Positions 23,300-34,600 of a stretch of DNA of 50,041 bases are shown piece after piece. Position 1 is the first letter of the stretch, and every line of letters starts with the position of its first letter. This DNA is from Spirogloea muscicola (lineage: Eukaryota > Streptophyta > Zygnematophyceae > Spirogloeales > Spirogloeaceae): the NCBI GenBank assembly GCA_009602725.1, contig WELB01000025.1, positions 20,122 through 70,162 of the forward strand, read 5' to 3'. The notes beneath the pieces were generated by a model. The model was not told where the DNA came from and searched no databases. It saw only the letters and a program-made list of their open reading frames with translations. Made by a program: the position numbers and the translations under genes.

Positions 23300-23650
23300 T
23301 GTTCCCCGATGTTCTTCATTGGCTGGCCACTCGTTGCCATCGCCCCTCTACTGGAAGATCTGTGTGAACTCCCTGTCTGTGGTTTCCTTGCCCGAGGCTG
23401 CCCAGTCACACGCCCCGCCCCTGCCGGTCCGCCGGCAGCCGACGGGCTCTGCCGGTCCCCGCCGCCGCGCAGGAGCTGCGAGCGCGCCAGTTATGCGAAG
23501 CCGGCACCTGCGCAGCGGTGTATTTGGCGCTTTTCTCGACCCCTTCGGACCTTGTCCACTTTCGGGCTAGCTTTCATAGTCTCCCTTCCGGAAGTGCTTA
23601 CTTCATCGCACAGCCATCGCCCTTACTGGAAGAGTCTGTCTCCTTTATGA
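23300..23650 (-). repeat. Short dispersed repeats, reverse orientation
   Basis: Two or more copies on the opposite strand: CATTGGCTGGCCACTCGTTG with CCATCGCCCCTCTACTGGAAG near 23320-23360, and CCCCTTCGGACCTTGTCCAC through AGTCTCCCTTCCGGAAG near 23540-23600, then CAGCCATCGCCCTTACTGG. Confidence 0.6.
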
Positions 23651-23689
23651 GCATCTGCTTTTTGCACAATTCAGACTGGTTACGGCAGT

Positions 23690-24465
23690 GGAAGATGAGC
23701 GCCGCAGAAGCTTGAGGAGGCTGCCAGAGATTCACAACAATCCAAGGAGCCTGGCAAGACCTACTTCCCTCGCCACACCTGGAGCCACAGACTGGATCAA
23801 CTCACACGCCGTGGCCAACGCCTTCAGCATCAGCTCCGAGGCCTTTCGGACGTTGCTTCAACTCTTCCTCGGCCTCCCACCTAAATGCCTGATTGGGGTG
23901 CGCCAGTGTGAGTGCGGCTTCCGTGCAGAGGGTTCTGAGCTCGCCACTCGCATGCTGCGATGCTCCACTGGACCAGAAGTGGTGGTATCCACAACCTCCT
24001 CCGTGATGCCCTGGCGGGTTACATGCGCGACCCCAGGTACCGTGCTGTCGTGGAAGTGAACAACATCATGCCTATCACCACGGATGCCCAGTGACGTCAT
24101 CATCGCCGCACACTTGACATTGTGGGCGTGCAACCTGGTGGAGGACCACGGGCCTTGGTCGATGTTGTGGTTACGGAGGCCTGTAAAGCCAGCATCGACA
24201 CACATCGCTGGCCACGCATTGGGCCTGTTGAACAAAAAAGTTGCAGCACTACTCCAGTTACCCCCAATGTGATCAGCTCCTGCCAGCGGCAATCGACATC
24301 TTTGACTGCTTATGTCCTCGTTTCCTTCCTCTCCTTCAAAACATAGCCAATCTAGGCTACACACGACATGCAGTTGTGCTCCCGGCTGAGATGGGCTTGC
24401 CAGCTGCATATCTGTCGTTCTTGCGACGACGAGTGTCCGCCTGTTTGCAGTGTGCTCAGGGTAAA
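23690..24465 (+). mobile_element. LINE 3' coding fragment (endonuclease region), decayed
   Basis: The plus strand shows, in shifting frames, FRTLLQLFLGLPPKCLIG, CECGF, HNLLRDALAGYMRDP, RTLDIVGVQPGGGPRALVDV, VVTEACKAS, QHYSSYPQCDQLLPAAIDIF and LRWACQLHICRSCDDECPP. The order (LGLPP, Cys-rich CxCG, HNxLRD, then GGGPRALVDVVVTE) resembles the C-terminal region of non-LTR retrotransposons carrying a restriction-like endonuclease. Several stops and frame changes break it. The part from 24240 is repeated at 28640-28865. Confidence 0.6.
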
Positions 24466-24879
24466 GCCCCACAACGAGAGGGCTCGGCAGAAGTGGCGAG
24501 CGAGAGGTACGCTTGCCAATTTTCAAGAGTGGCAGTAGACGCCAGCCAAGCGCGTACAAGAAGAAGCGCGAGGGCTCCCTCGAAGGGGCATGGCTGTGCA
24601 TGGCCCACACCCAAAATAAGGAAATTCCATTCAAGTGCTGGGGTGCAATCGCCTTCCAAGGGGCCAACACTTGTAACGGCAATGAAGGTGCCCCGTCATT
24701 GGCGTACGAGCTCAGCAGCTGCCACACTTGCGCCGGAAGTCAGAAGGTGGATGGGCAAGTAAGTACCCGCATTTCAACAAAGTGCCAACTACGTCATTTC
24801 CGCGAGACGATTTTGGAGCCAATGGCCCATGTTTGCATAAGGTCTGGATGTGTAACAAGCTGTCTCTTGACTTCATTTG

Positions 24880-24930
24880 TCTTGTTCATTGTTTTGGGCT
24901 GGCCTCTCACAGTCACTGCCTTTCACAGCT
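24880..24930 (-). repeat. Short dispersed repeat, isolated copy
   Basis: The copy reads GTTTTGGGCTGGCCTCTCAC then AGTCACTGCCTTTCACAGC, the reverse-orientation core of the family. Confidence 0.6.
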
Positions 24931-25959
24931 GTTTCTTGTTTTGAATTGGGCAACAGCCCGACGAGGATGACAACCACCTGCAGCGAATGAAGGTAGCTAA
25001 GAACGGTTCTTCCTGGCCATGCTGCTGCTCCTGTGCTCTAGCTGGTGCTGTAGTTGCTGCTCTGCTCTGACGGCTGCTGCTGCTGGTGCTAGAAGTGAAA
25101 CCCGCAAATATATCTCCTTTGCTTAGCTTCCTGGGCGCCGCAGCAACCCCTCCCCAACCCGGGCCACCGCCAAGGGAAAGAGAGAGGTGGGTGGAGCAGC
25201 TTCCACACTGCTACATTGAGCTGCCGAAGAGGGCTCTATGGAAGAACACTTTATTTGCCAGGGGAAAAATTTGGCAATATGTGCTCAGATCACAAATCCT
25301 TAAACAGGGTCATACTCTGTAGCAAGCAGCAAGATGGCTTCTCACGAAGTGAGAGCATCTGTGATACGCCATCTCGACATGTTGAGCCAGGATTGACTCA
25401 CCTTAGCCAAAAGAGCAACACCGTATTTCAGAAACTTAGGGATCCGCACAGGAGCCTCAACAACCTTGGCACTGACCAGGGGGTTGCAAAGGAAACACAA
25501 GAGGTGGGTTGAATGCAGCTTCGCTTGTCAGGGGCATTTGCTAGGCCAAGGCCTAAGACTGCTGCATGGTGAACAAGAGCCGCAGTTCACAGATCTAAGT
25601 AAGCGAGTATCCGCTATGTCAGCTACATTTTCTACAAAGATCTACCAGGCACTTGCCTTGCCTTCAAATAAATGAATATGACTATAAATGTGGAGTCCGT
25701 GTGGAGGACTTGCCCACAAGTCAGTCACGGATTGTCTCCTGGCATGGGTTGAGCCCTCCAAGCCGTGGCCAGCCAAAGGCCTGCACTACTTAGCAGCCTC
25801 CATGCTTAGCATGCGTCTCAAGTCACAACCATTTGAAGTCAAGTGGTTGTTGAATAGTCATGCCGTATTGACCAAGCTGGCTAGGTCAAATGGGTTTAGA
25901 TCGACTAATAGAGTACATCATGCAGCCCCCCAACGAGCAGGTCTGACATGCAGGCCCAA
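24931..25959. other. Intergenic, 3' flank of the intact PC-esterase gene
   Basis: About 1 kb with a CTG-rich stretch at 25020-25092 and no ORF with family resemblance. Part is probably the 3' UTR of the minus-strand gene ending at 25960. Confidence 0.5.
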
Positions 25960-28373
25960 TCACACGTAGGGATGACAGTAGGCCTGTGTCACTGTCTGCT
26001 TGTCACACCCCAGGGTCCTTGCCGTGCTGAACAATGAGTCGAACAAAGGCACCCACCACTCAACTACAAATGCGAAGTGCGTACAGTCGCGCTTTGCATT
26101 CGGATCCAGATTGGCAAAGTGGAAGTTGTGCATGTTCTGCAGCCAGAAGCCCTCCATGATGGATATGTTTCTGGCCTTGGCAACCTCTTCCATGATCTGG
26201 TGCCTCCAAAGCTGAAAGTGGCAGTCCAGAAATTGCATGCAGCCTCAGTGGTTGTTGCCTGTCTACTTGCCTGGTTGAGCACCTTACAATCAGAAGGTGA
26301 TTAGAGTGGCATCGTGAAGAGAAGAACAGGATGTGCAGGCATGTCATTATAGATGTCATTATAGATAGCTTGACCACATGCAAAGTTGGTCATTGCTGGA
26401 TGAGTATGGCCATGAAACTTGCATACCTGCAAGTGGATCTGGGGGGCAGGGTGGCATGTGCTGAGCTCCTTTCGTGAGCCCTTGCCCCCTTCATATGCTC
26501 CACTGCCCCGTTTACTGCAGAAATGTTGGGGGGTAGTCTCTTTGAAGAACCCGAGTTTGCCTGGCACGTTGTTGAAAGCTTCCAGACGATCCGCAATTAT
26601 CGCGAGATCGGCGCTGTACAAGTCCGCCAGCTGGTCCACATAGTGAAGGCCAAGGTTTGCGACGACCTGCACTCACGGCAATGAGGGCGGGGTACAGTGG
26701 AGGAGCAGAACCCCAACTGTACCTTATCAAGAAGAGGCTTGATCCAGTATCGAAGTGATACGCGCCTCAAGGTGAGGGAGGAAGCCCGAGCAAGCTGGTG
26801 AGTGCAGGACCATGCAATTGGCAAAGGGGTTGGGGCTGGCCCTTGGACGCACCACATCAGAATTTGCGAATACGTGATCCAGGATGGCTGGCCACAGTGT
26901 GAAATGGGTTGGCTTCAAGCCGTCCACTGGGAGTCGATATGCTGCAGCAGAGAAGGACGGCCCACTGTCATTGCAGCCAGGAGCAGGGCACAGCAAATGC
27001 ACCAGTGGCTGACGCGATCCAGGGCAGTGTCAGAGATGTTGCCTGGGGTTGTCAGTGAGCCCAGGTGGGCCTGCAAGTGTGAAGTGCTCATGTCATGTAT
27101 ATTAGGCAATCCTAATGCATCACACGATCGGGAAGAAGTCAATGCCGCGGAGGTCAGTGCTGCTGGCAGTGTGTACCCCTGTAGTAGTTCCAGGTCAGGT
27201 TGTTGAACGGGCCTCCGAGGGTGAACGTGTCAATCCACAAGTCACACCCTAAGTCCAGCTCTAGCCGCCGAGCATCACCATCATCATCATGACCGTCCAC
27301 GTCGATGGCCACAAACCTTGCCTCGGCTGCCTCCATGCTTTCTTCGACGGTACCATTGCAGTGGTAGCTGCGGCAGGCAGACGAGAAGCCTGTCAGGCGC
27401 CAAGCAGGCCCTCGAACCAGCGGACGCACGGCCACATGGGCACTGCCTCACTGCAATCGTGAAGCCCAGAACAGCCAGTGTTGTTGAGGTTACTGACTAT
27501 GAGAGGTCGAGGCGCACGGGTGAGAGCTCGGTCCCAAGACCTCACCGGCGCTTGTTCCGCGCTATGAATCTCTCATAGCCGTACTTTTGCAGTGACACGA
27601 TGAACATGTCGAAGAACTGCTGCATGAGGGAGTCGCCGAGAAGGGACACCCGCTTGCCCGCCAGCAGCTGCGAGCGGCGTGGCGACGGGAGGAGCGGGCT
27701 CCCAGTCAGGACGCGCGGTTGCCTGGGCGGCCGGCTGTCAGACGTCAAGGCAAGCACGGCGGCGCCGAATACGGAGACAGAGGCAGCTGCAAGGCTGGGA
27801 TCGAGCATGGAGAGCGCGCGCGCCACTGACGTTGGCGGCGTCGGCGGCGTTGTAGACGCGGTCGCCGTCGAGCTTGATGAAGGCGTACTTGCCGTACATG
27901 CCTTCGGGCACGCGCCAGTTGCTCTTGGGCACGTGCGGTGAGCCCTCGAGCTGGAAGACGGGCGCCCACTGGAAGGGCAGCAGGTTGCCGTCCTCGTCGG
28001 TCTGCTCCACCGGCTCCAGATCCTCCTCCTCGGAGTCCCCCAGCGGGTCCAGCCGCCAGTCGTCGCGGTCCGTCACGCGCAGCCGGCGGCCCCGGCCCCC
28101 GCCAGTGGAGGCGGCGTCTGGCGGCCCGCGCACGGTGCTGTCGTGGAACTCGGGGCCCATCATGTCGCTGAGCGCGAGCGCGTACTCGCCGATGCCCGGC
28201 TCCTCGAAGGCCTCACTCCAGGGCGCGCGCCAGTAGCCGCGGGCGGCGGTGGCCCGGCGGCCACCGGCAGCGGCGAGCACCCAGCGCAGGGCCTCCTGCG
28301 GTGGTAAAACGACGCCCAGCGCGGCGCCGAGCAGCACGGCGGCCAGTGCCGCGACCGCCAGGGCGCGGCGCTG
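25960..28373 (-). CDS. PC-esterase / PMR5-TBL-like acyltransferase, 5' end incomplete
   Basis: Seven exons in phase: 28373-27831, 27667-27546, 27367-27177, 26941-26853, 26794-26723, 26666-26427 and 26211-25960, giving about 502 residues from the N at 28374. A hydrophobic segment (LAVAALAAVLLGAALGVVLP) near the N-terminus looks like a type II signal anchor. Next come FIKLDGDRVYNAADAAN, the SGNH motif AGKRVSLLGDSLMQQFFDM, YHCNGTVEESM, VVANLGLHY, ETTPQHF, and the C-terminal DxxH motif KRDCTHFAFVVEWWVPLFDS. GDS plus DxxH defines the PC-esterase family, which includes TBL/PMR5 wall-polysaccharide O-acetyltransferases and Cas1p, acting in the Golgi. The substrate cannot be told. The Met is missing: beyond the N the frame closes (TAA), suggesting lost sequence. 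A decayed paralogue lies downstream. Confidence 0.8.
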
Positions 28374-28559
28374 NTTTACATGGAGTTTGGTATCGTGGCG
28401 CCCAGCTTCGCCCGTCCCGCAGCGGGGCCTACGGCGGTGACGGTGGGTCCCTGGCAGATGGGCTTGGGGGTCACCCCACCGTCAGAAGCGGGGCGCGGGG
28501 CGGGCCGCCTTCCCCGCCGCGCCGCGCGCGCCGTCCAGCTCGCGGGTCTCCCTGCAGAA

Positions 28560-28630
28560 AGCAAGCGCGGCCAGATTAACTGGTGGCTGGGAGAGGCCCA
28601 GCCCAAAAGAATGGACAAGGTACAGTGCAG
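28560..28630 (+). repeat. Short dispersed repeat
   Basis: AAGCGCGGCCAGATTAACTG, then GTGGCTGGGAGAGGCCCAGC and CCAAAAGAATGGACAAGG. It is nearly identical to 6535-6605 and abuts a LINE fragment. Confidence 0.75.
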
Positions 28631-28639
28631 AAAACACAG

Positions 28640-28865
28640 AAAGCTGCAGCAATACTTCGATTACCCCCAATGCGATCAGCTCCTGCCGGCTGCAGTCGAT
28701 ATCTTTGGCAGTCTGGGTCCTCGTTCCCACACTCTCCTTCAAACATTACCAATGTAGCCTATGCATGACGTGCAGATGTGCTTCCGGCTGAGATGGGCTT
28801 GCCAGCTGCATATCTGTCATTCTTGCGACGACGAGTGTCGGCCTGTTTGCAGTGTGCCCTGGTTC
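28640..28865 (+). mobile_element. LINE 3' fragment, second copy
   Basis: A near-identical direct repeat of 24240-24465. It encodes QQYFDYPQCDQLLPAAVDIF, GSLGPRSHTLLQTL and then, in another frame, RLRWACQLHICHSCDDECR. The last 75 bases (GGCTGAGATGGGCTTGCCAG onward) differ from the first copy by only a few bases. Confidence 0.65.
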
Positions 28866-28924
28866 ATGCTTTGCACCAGAATGCTGGGCGAGCTCTAGTT
28901 GGTGTAGAAGGGCTTCAAATCTGC

Positions 28925-29055
28925 CATCTGGTACTCAGGCATCGATGAGCGACCCTTATGTATTGACCAGTGGATGCTGAGCGGGTCACTTTGGAGTAGG
29001 TGATGTACGTCAATAGATGTGCTTGCCTTTGTACTTGCCCATCTTGGCCTTCGTT
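28925..29055 (-). repeat. Second dispersed repeat family, copy 3
   Basis: The minus strand reads GGCCAAGATGGGCAAGTACA, AAGGCAAGCACATCTATTGA, CGTACATCACCTACTCC and TGACCCGCTCAGCATCCAC. It matches 31300-31400 closely, including the TGACCCGCTCAG segment. Confidence 0.6.
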
Positions 29056-29104
29056 TGTCTCAAATACACGATATTCCTGCAGAGGTCCCTTGCCTTTGTC
29101 GTCC

Positions 29105-29215
29105 ACTTGCCGGCAGGCGGCGCCTTGGCTGCTGCTCCGGGTTCTGTCAGGGCGACACTATTCCGCCGTCTAATTATCCAGACTTGCACTTATTGACTAG
29201 AAGTAACTGAGAGCC
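29105..29215 (+). mobile_element. LINE coding tail, plus-strand copy
   Basis: The plus strand encodes RRLGCCSGFCQGDTIPPSNY then PDLHLLTRSN and a stop. This corresponds to the AAASGFRQGDSLPAASLSDV to LLTRNY tail of the copy at 7590-8125. Confidence 0.5.
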
Positions 29216-29269
29216 CGCTTGCTGGCATCTTCGAGACTAGTGTCCTGCTTTTTGCGCAATCCGGCCCTT

Positions 29270-31190
29270 TCAGACCTTGTCCATTCCTTTGGGCTGGCCT
29301 CTCACAGCCACTGCTTTCAACTCGGAGGAGCTGTTTCCTTTTTCCGACTTGCGGCTGCTGAGTCGGGGTTGCTGAGCTCCCATTCGCCGTAGTCTCTTGC
29401 ATAGCTGCGTGAAACGTGTTCCCGGGCGAGGAGGTGGCGGTGACAGGCCAGCCCAAAAATAGGCGGACACAGGTGGACGGGAAGTTCTCAAGCACAACTC
29501 CTTCAGTGCGTACACGTAGCGACACGGCCATCAATGAGTTGACAGCCGCAAAGTTGCAATGACTCGCGGCCAGTGCGCTGACGCTGGGGCGCGAGAGCCA
29601 CTCCTCGACTGCCGTGGTCCCTTGCCGTGGTTTCGTGGCCACTTGATCCCGTGTGCTTCAGCGTCTTCTCTGGCCCCTTCGAAGTTTATTTTTCCGGAAC
29701 TTTGTTCTTTGTTCTTTCGGCTGGCCTCTCCTAGCCACCGCCCTCTCCTGCCATAGCCTCTTCAGGCCCCGTAGTTGCTGCTTAGCTCGTAGTTTGGCCC
29801 CTTCGAACCTTGTCAATTCTTTACGGGCTGGCTTCTCACAGCCCTTGCCCTCATTGGGAGAGCCACTTCTCTCTCCTGGAAGCGCCGTCTTTCCCCCCCC
29901 TGGAAGCGTTGCTTCTCCTGCCGCTGCTATGTCCCACCACCGGCGGCACTCGTGTGGTACAGCGCCTGTCCGGCACATTCAGATCTTGTCCAATCTCTGT
30001 TGGGCTGGCCTTTTGCAGCCATCGCCCCCCTTTTCGTGGGTATTCTAGTGAACATTCAATCTCGTGATGAGGAGACTTCCGAAGTAGGCGGTGGCTGTGA
30101 CGAAAGTGGCTCTCCCAAAGTGACGTGGAGGAGTAAATGCGGTGCGCATGATTTGCGATGGAGGCCAAAGCAAGCCAGTACACTTGATGGGGGCCGTCAG
30201 AGAAAGTAAGCTCTTCCGAAGGGGCGAGGCGAAAGGCCAGCCCTAGGATGGACAAAAGGGGCCAGCAAGCAGGTGTCACAGACACCCCGGAATATTGGAT
30301 AAAGACGTGAAGTTGGGGGTTGGATCCTAGAGAGGAACAAGAGAATAAGCTCTTCCACTAGCAGCCACCAGTTAATCTGGCCGCGCTTGCTCGTAAGAGA
30401 CCAGCCTGAAGAGAAAGGACAAGATCCACAGGTGAACAAGAGTCAATGGGGTAGCCCGGACGTGGGAGAACGCACCACTCCGCAAGCTCCCCGCATGAAA
30501 GCTGGCTCCTACGTGAGCCATCACGAGAGTCGCAAGAAGTCGCAGGAGCTCCTGTCCTTTCTGCAGAAAGCAAGGTACTAAATGCCCTTCTGAAAGCGCA
30601 CTTCTCTGGGCTGGCCGCTCATGGCCCTTGGCGCCTGAGGGGAGCTTGTTTGCTTCATTTGGGTTTACTGAAGTCCCCTTCTACTTCATCATTGCATTGC
30701 TCCTCACAGCATGACCAACTATTGGTGAGGCTTGCCATTCACACGTGGGCAATAATGCGGCAAGAAATCTTGCGGCAAGAATTCACCGCCAGGCAAGAAC
30801 TGCTGCAAGAATGACAGCAAAATTGTCTGTTAGATATGCATGTGCCAACTCGTGGACATCAGAGTGCCCCTTCGGTTGTGTAATTGTTCTGCTAGCTAAG
30901 CCTCTTGAGAATGTTCATTGTTGTTTCTACAAATGTTGTACTGGCTTGGTTTGGCATCCCTTGCATTCCGTGCGCACCGCGCGCGCGCCTTCTCTCTTTG
31001 GACCTTCTTCATTCTGGTGTGGGCTGGCTGTACCCACTCCGGCTTGCGGCTGCTCACTCGGTATCACCAAGCGGCCTCAATGGGCGAGCCCTTCTCACTA
31101 TCCCTAGCCCTCGCGCCCTTTGGCAAGTCTTTTTCGGGCTGGCTTTTCACAGCCCTTGACCCCATCGGGAGAGCTCACTTCTTCTTTGGA
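29270..31190. repeat. Repeat-rich region upstream of LCAT4
   Basis: At least ten partial copies of the short dispersed repeat occur in mixed orientation. Plus-core copies lie near 29440, 30085, 30215-30255 and 30360-30430. Reverse-core copies lie near 29275-29310, 29700-29735, 29800-29870, 29985-30030, 30600-30630, 31010-31040 and 31130-31170. Typical reverse text is GGCCCCTTCGAACCTTGTC, then GGGCTGGCTTCTCACAGCCC. No gene is recognisable; the ORFs here are repeats read through. Confidence 0.6.
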
Positions 31191-31299
31191 ACCCGTTTTG
31201 ACATGGCATTTTCAGGCCACTCCGTCATTGTGGCCCCTTAGCCTAAATGCCTAACATTAATGGAGTGTGTACTGAGTGATGGCGGGCCTGAGTGGCGGA

Positions 31300-31400
31300 G
31301 TACGAAAGGCAAGTACAGTGACTTATGTACATCACCATGCTGCTAAGTTGACCCGCTCAGTAACCACGAGTCAGCACATAGAGGTCGCTAACTGATGCCC
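31300..31400 (+). repeat. Second dispersed repeat family, copy 4
   Basis: The copy reads GGCAAGTACAGTGACTTATG, TACATCACCATGCTGCTAAG, TTGACCCGCTCAGTAACCAC. It lies in the 5' flank of the LCAT4 gene. Confidence 0.6.
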
Positions 31401-31630
31401 CAATAACGGGCCGCAATCCGACTCGCCCCTGCCTGTGCCTACCTGACGACGTCCAGACGCCGCAGCCCGCTGACCCTGCCGCCGACCTCGACGACACCCG
31501 GCCAGCGTCCGCGCGCCGCCGCCGCCGCCGCCGCCGGCGCCGGCGCCGCCATGGCTCTCGCCTGCGGAGCGCGGAGGCGGCTGGCCGTTGGGCGCTAGCC
31601 TGCCTTTCCCGCTTTTTCAAACGGCTGGGA

Positions 31631-34600
31631 GTGGGGGACCCGCATACGTCGACGAATCTGATTTTGCATGCGCCGCGGTCTCGAGNGGCGCTGTCGCAGC
31701 TCGTGCACTGGGGCTGGCGCTGGCCCTGGCCGTTCCCGCGGCCGCACCCGGGCGGCGGCGGCGGCGGCGGCGGGGCAATACCCACGCGGCCGGTGCTGCT
31801 GGTGCCGGGCATCGGCGGCTCCATCCTGAACGCCGCCGCGGACGACGGCCGCGAGGAGCGCATCTGGGTGCGCCTCTTCAACGCCGACGCCGTCTTCCGC
31901 CGCAAGCTTTGGTCCAAGTACAACCCGCGCACAGGTGCAAGCGCGCCGCTGGCCCACTGTCTTCCGACGCCCTAGCCTTCGCCTTCGTCGCCTCCGCCAC
32001 GCGCGACGCGTCGCGCAAGGGCCGCAACTCTGGGCCCCTTCGATGGTTGTTGTACCCCGAGTTGAGCGTGACGCAGGCTTCGCTGTGGTTCGTGGCTGTC
32101 AGCCGTACATGCAAGGCTAGCTGTGTGATCCTCCCCGCGTCGGGCGGACGACGGTGGAGAGGTCGTGTCGCGTTGTAGTAGCACCTGATGCGCGCCCCTA
32201 CTCCCACGAAAGTCTTATCGAACTCTGGGGGGGGCGATATGAGGACAAGCGAGGCAGGGAAGACTCATGCTTGACTCATGTAGTACTAGGTCAAGTTGAA
32301 GTTGACCTAGTACCACAACACACTGGGCTGGCCAGCCCATAGGAAGCATTGTCCTGTCCTGAAAGGCTCTGCTTGATGCTGGCCCTGCAGGCAAGAGCGA
32401 GTCTCTTGATGACAAGACCGTCATAAGGGTGCCGCAGGATAATTACGGCCTGTACAGCTGCTCCAACCTTGACCCTGATGTGGTGAGGGAACATGGCTCT
32501 GGCTGCGCGTCTTCAGCTATGCTTGTTGCCGCTCCTTTTCTTCAGCACACTCATACACAACCTCTCATGTGTGCTTGCTGACTGCAGAGGATTCCGCTGG
32601 ACGCCCTGTGTTACTACCAGCACCTCATCTTGGAGATGAAGAAGTGGGGCTACAAGGAAGGAGAAACTCTCTTTGGCTTTGGTTATGACTTCAGGCAGAG
32701 TAACAGGTGCTAATTGATTCCTAGGGGGTTTGGCGTGGAGTTGCCTGGCGGCCTTGTGCTTCTCTGAGCATGTGTCCCTTGGCATGCGTATGCACCTTCG
32801 CTTGATACTGGTCGAAGCCGCACGAGACCTCCTTGTCAGCTCCTCATTCTGCCTCCTCATACCAGCTTCCCCAGCTTATCTTTGGTATACACTGTCAACC
32901 TGAATGGCTTCTCGCCTCCACACCATGTTGCAGGTTGGAGGAGACCATGCTTGCCCTTCTTGCGAAGCTTGAGGAGATGCATCAAGTGTCTGGTGGCAAG
33001 AAGGTGGACATCATCACCCACTCTATGGGAGGGCTGCTTTTGAAATCCTTCTTGGTACTCCACAAGGAGGCCTTTGAAAAATATGTACATACCTGGATAA
33101 CCATCGCAAGTCCCTTTCGCGGTGAGGCTTCTGAGGCCCTGGCTTTGCCGAACTTTCCATGTGATTAAGCATGCCAACGCCTTGCTCGGAACATTTTCTG
33201 CTTGGCCTGGATAAATTCTTCTCCTGAAGAGCAGTGATGTGCTTGTGCAGGTGCCCCTGGCTTCATTACAGACTCGCTCTTAACAGGAGTTGAATTTGTG
33301 AAGGGTTGGCAGAAGGACCTGTTTGTGGCAAAATGGAGCCTGCATCAGCTGGTAGCAGCCCTGCTGCCCCACTGACAACTGCATTGCATCCTTTACGTGC
33401 AGTGAAGTTTTTGAGCTGTTGGTGGACCCTGATGACTCTCTTTGGCCTCTTGATCAAGCCAGCTTGTGGAATGCCCTTCTGTCTACGAAATGCTGGCAGA
33501 CGACGACTTTGAGTGGGCTATCCCCCCGGAACTCCGCATCTGCCGCAAGGAATGGTGTCAAGGAGGGGACGAGGATGGGGCCAAGGGAGCCACTGGGAAG
33601 GTCACCATTGAGAGACATGGCCCAGGACGTGCACTGCACGTGATGGCCGAGGCGCTAAAGAAGAACGTCGTACGCACCTAGTCCTGCACCCTCAAGCATG
33701 GGTCACTTATGTGTCACTCACTGCATTCCTCGCACTGCTGATTAAGCGCTTGTCTTGTGAGCTTTTCATGGCACCCTCCTGACTTGTTACTTGGTGGCGT
33801 GCAGTTGAAGCTGGACGGGAGGGAGCTGCCACTGCCGCTCAATCCTCAGATCGTGGAGTGGGCGTGTGAAACACGAGAGCAATTGAAGTCAGCAAGACTG
33901 CCCAAGAGCTGCAAGTTCTACAATATCCATGGGCACTCAATTGACACTGCCTTTCATACCCGGTATTTTGGCCAGATGCCTGCTGCTTGCATGATCAACC
34001 TGTTTGATGACACACTCTTTGTGATGGAGATTGCATGTTCTCAGCAGTTAGTTACATGATATGACATGGTGCATTCCACTTGCATATCTTCAAGCTCAGT
34101 CTGCTCTTGCATTTACAAAGCTTGTCATGTGTGAACAGTTATGGATCACCAGACAATCCCATTGAGGACATGGAAGACATCCTGCACACTGAGGTCAACT
34201 TTGAAACTCTGGCTGTAGCGGACATATACTTGCAGCATCTATTATTTTGGCATGCTGTATGAAGGATCAAGCACAGGACATACTTGCCTGACTGGAGTGT
34301 CTATTCTATGCAGGCTGTTTTTGAGTATGTCGACGGAGACGGCACCGTCCCTGTTGAGTCTGCCAAGGTGAAACACGCTGCAACAATAAGGCTCGTCTGC
34401 GGTTCTATACTTTGCAGACCATTGAGCACATATTAACTGAGAGCCACTCGTTCAAAGCCCCATCATATGTGTTCATGCTCTTGCCTATGCTTACAGGGTA
34501 TTGGCCATTACGGCTTGCAGGCAGATGGCCTGGAGGCGACCTGCAGGATAGGGGTGTCTGGTGAGCATCGAGGTGTGCTGCGGGACAAGCGGGTGTTCAG

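Noticed and set aside
31551-31598. ATG at 31551 as the LCAT4 start.
   Set aside because: It runs only 15 codons to a TAG and is out of frame with the conserved exon. Linking it would need an unsupported intron next to the N at 31686.
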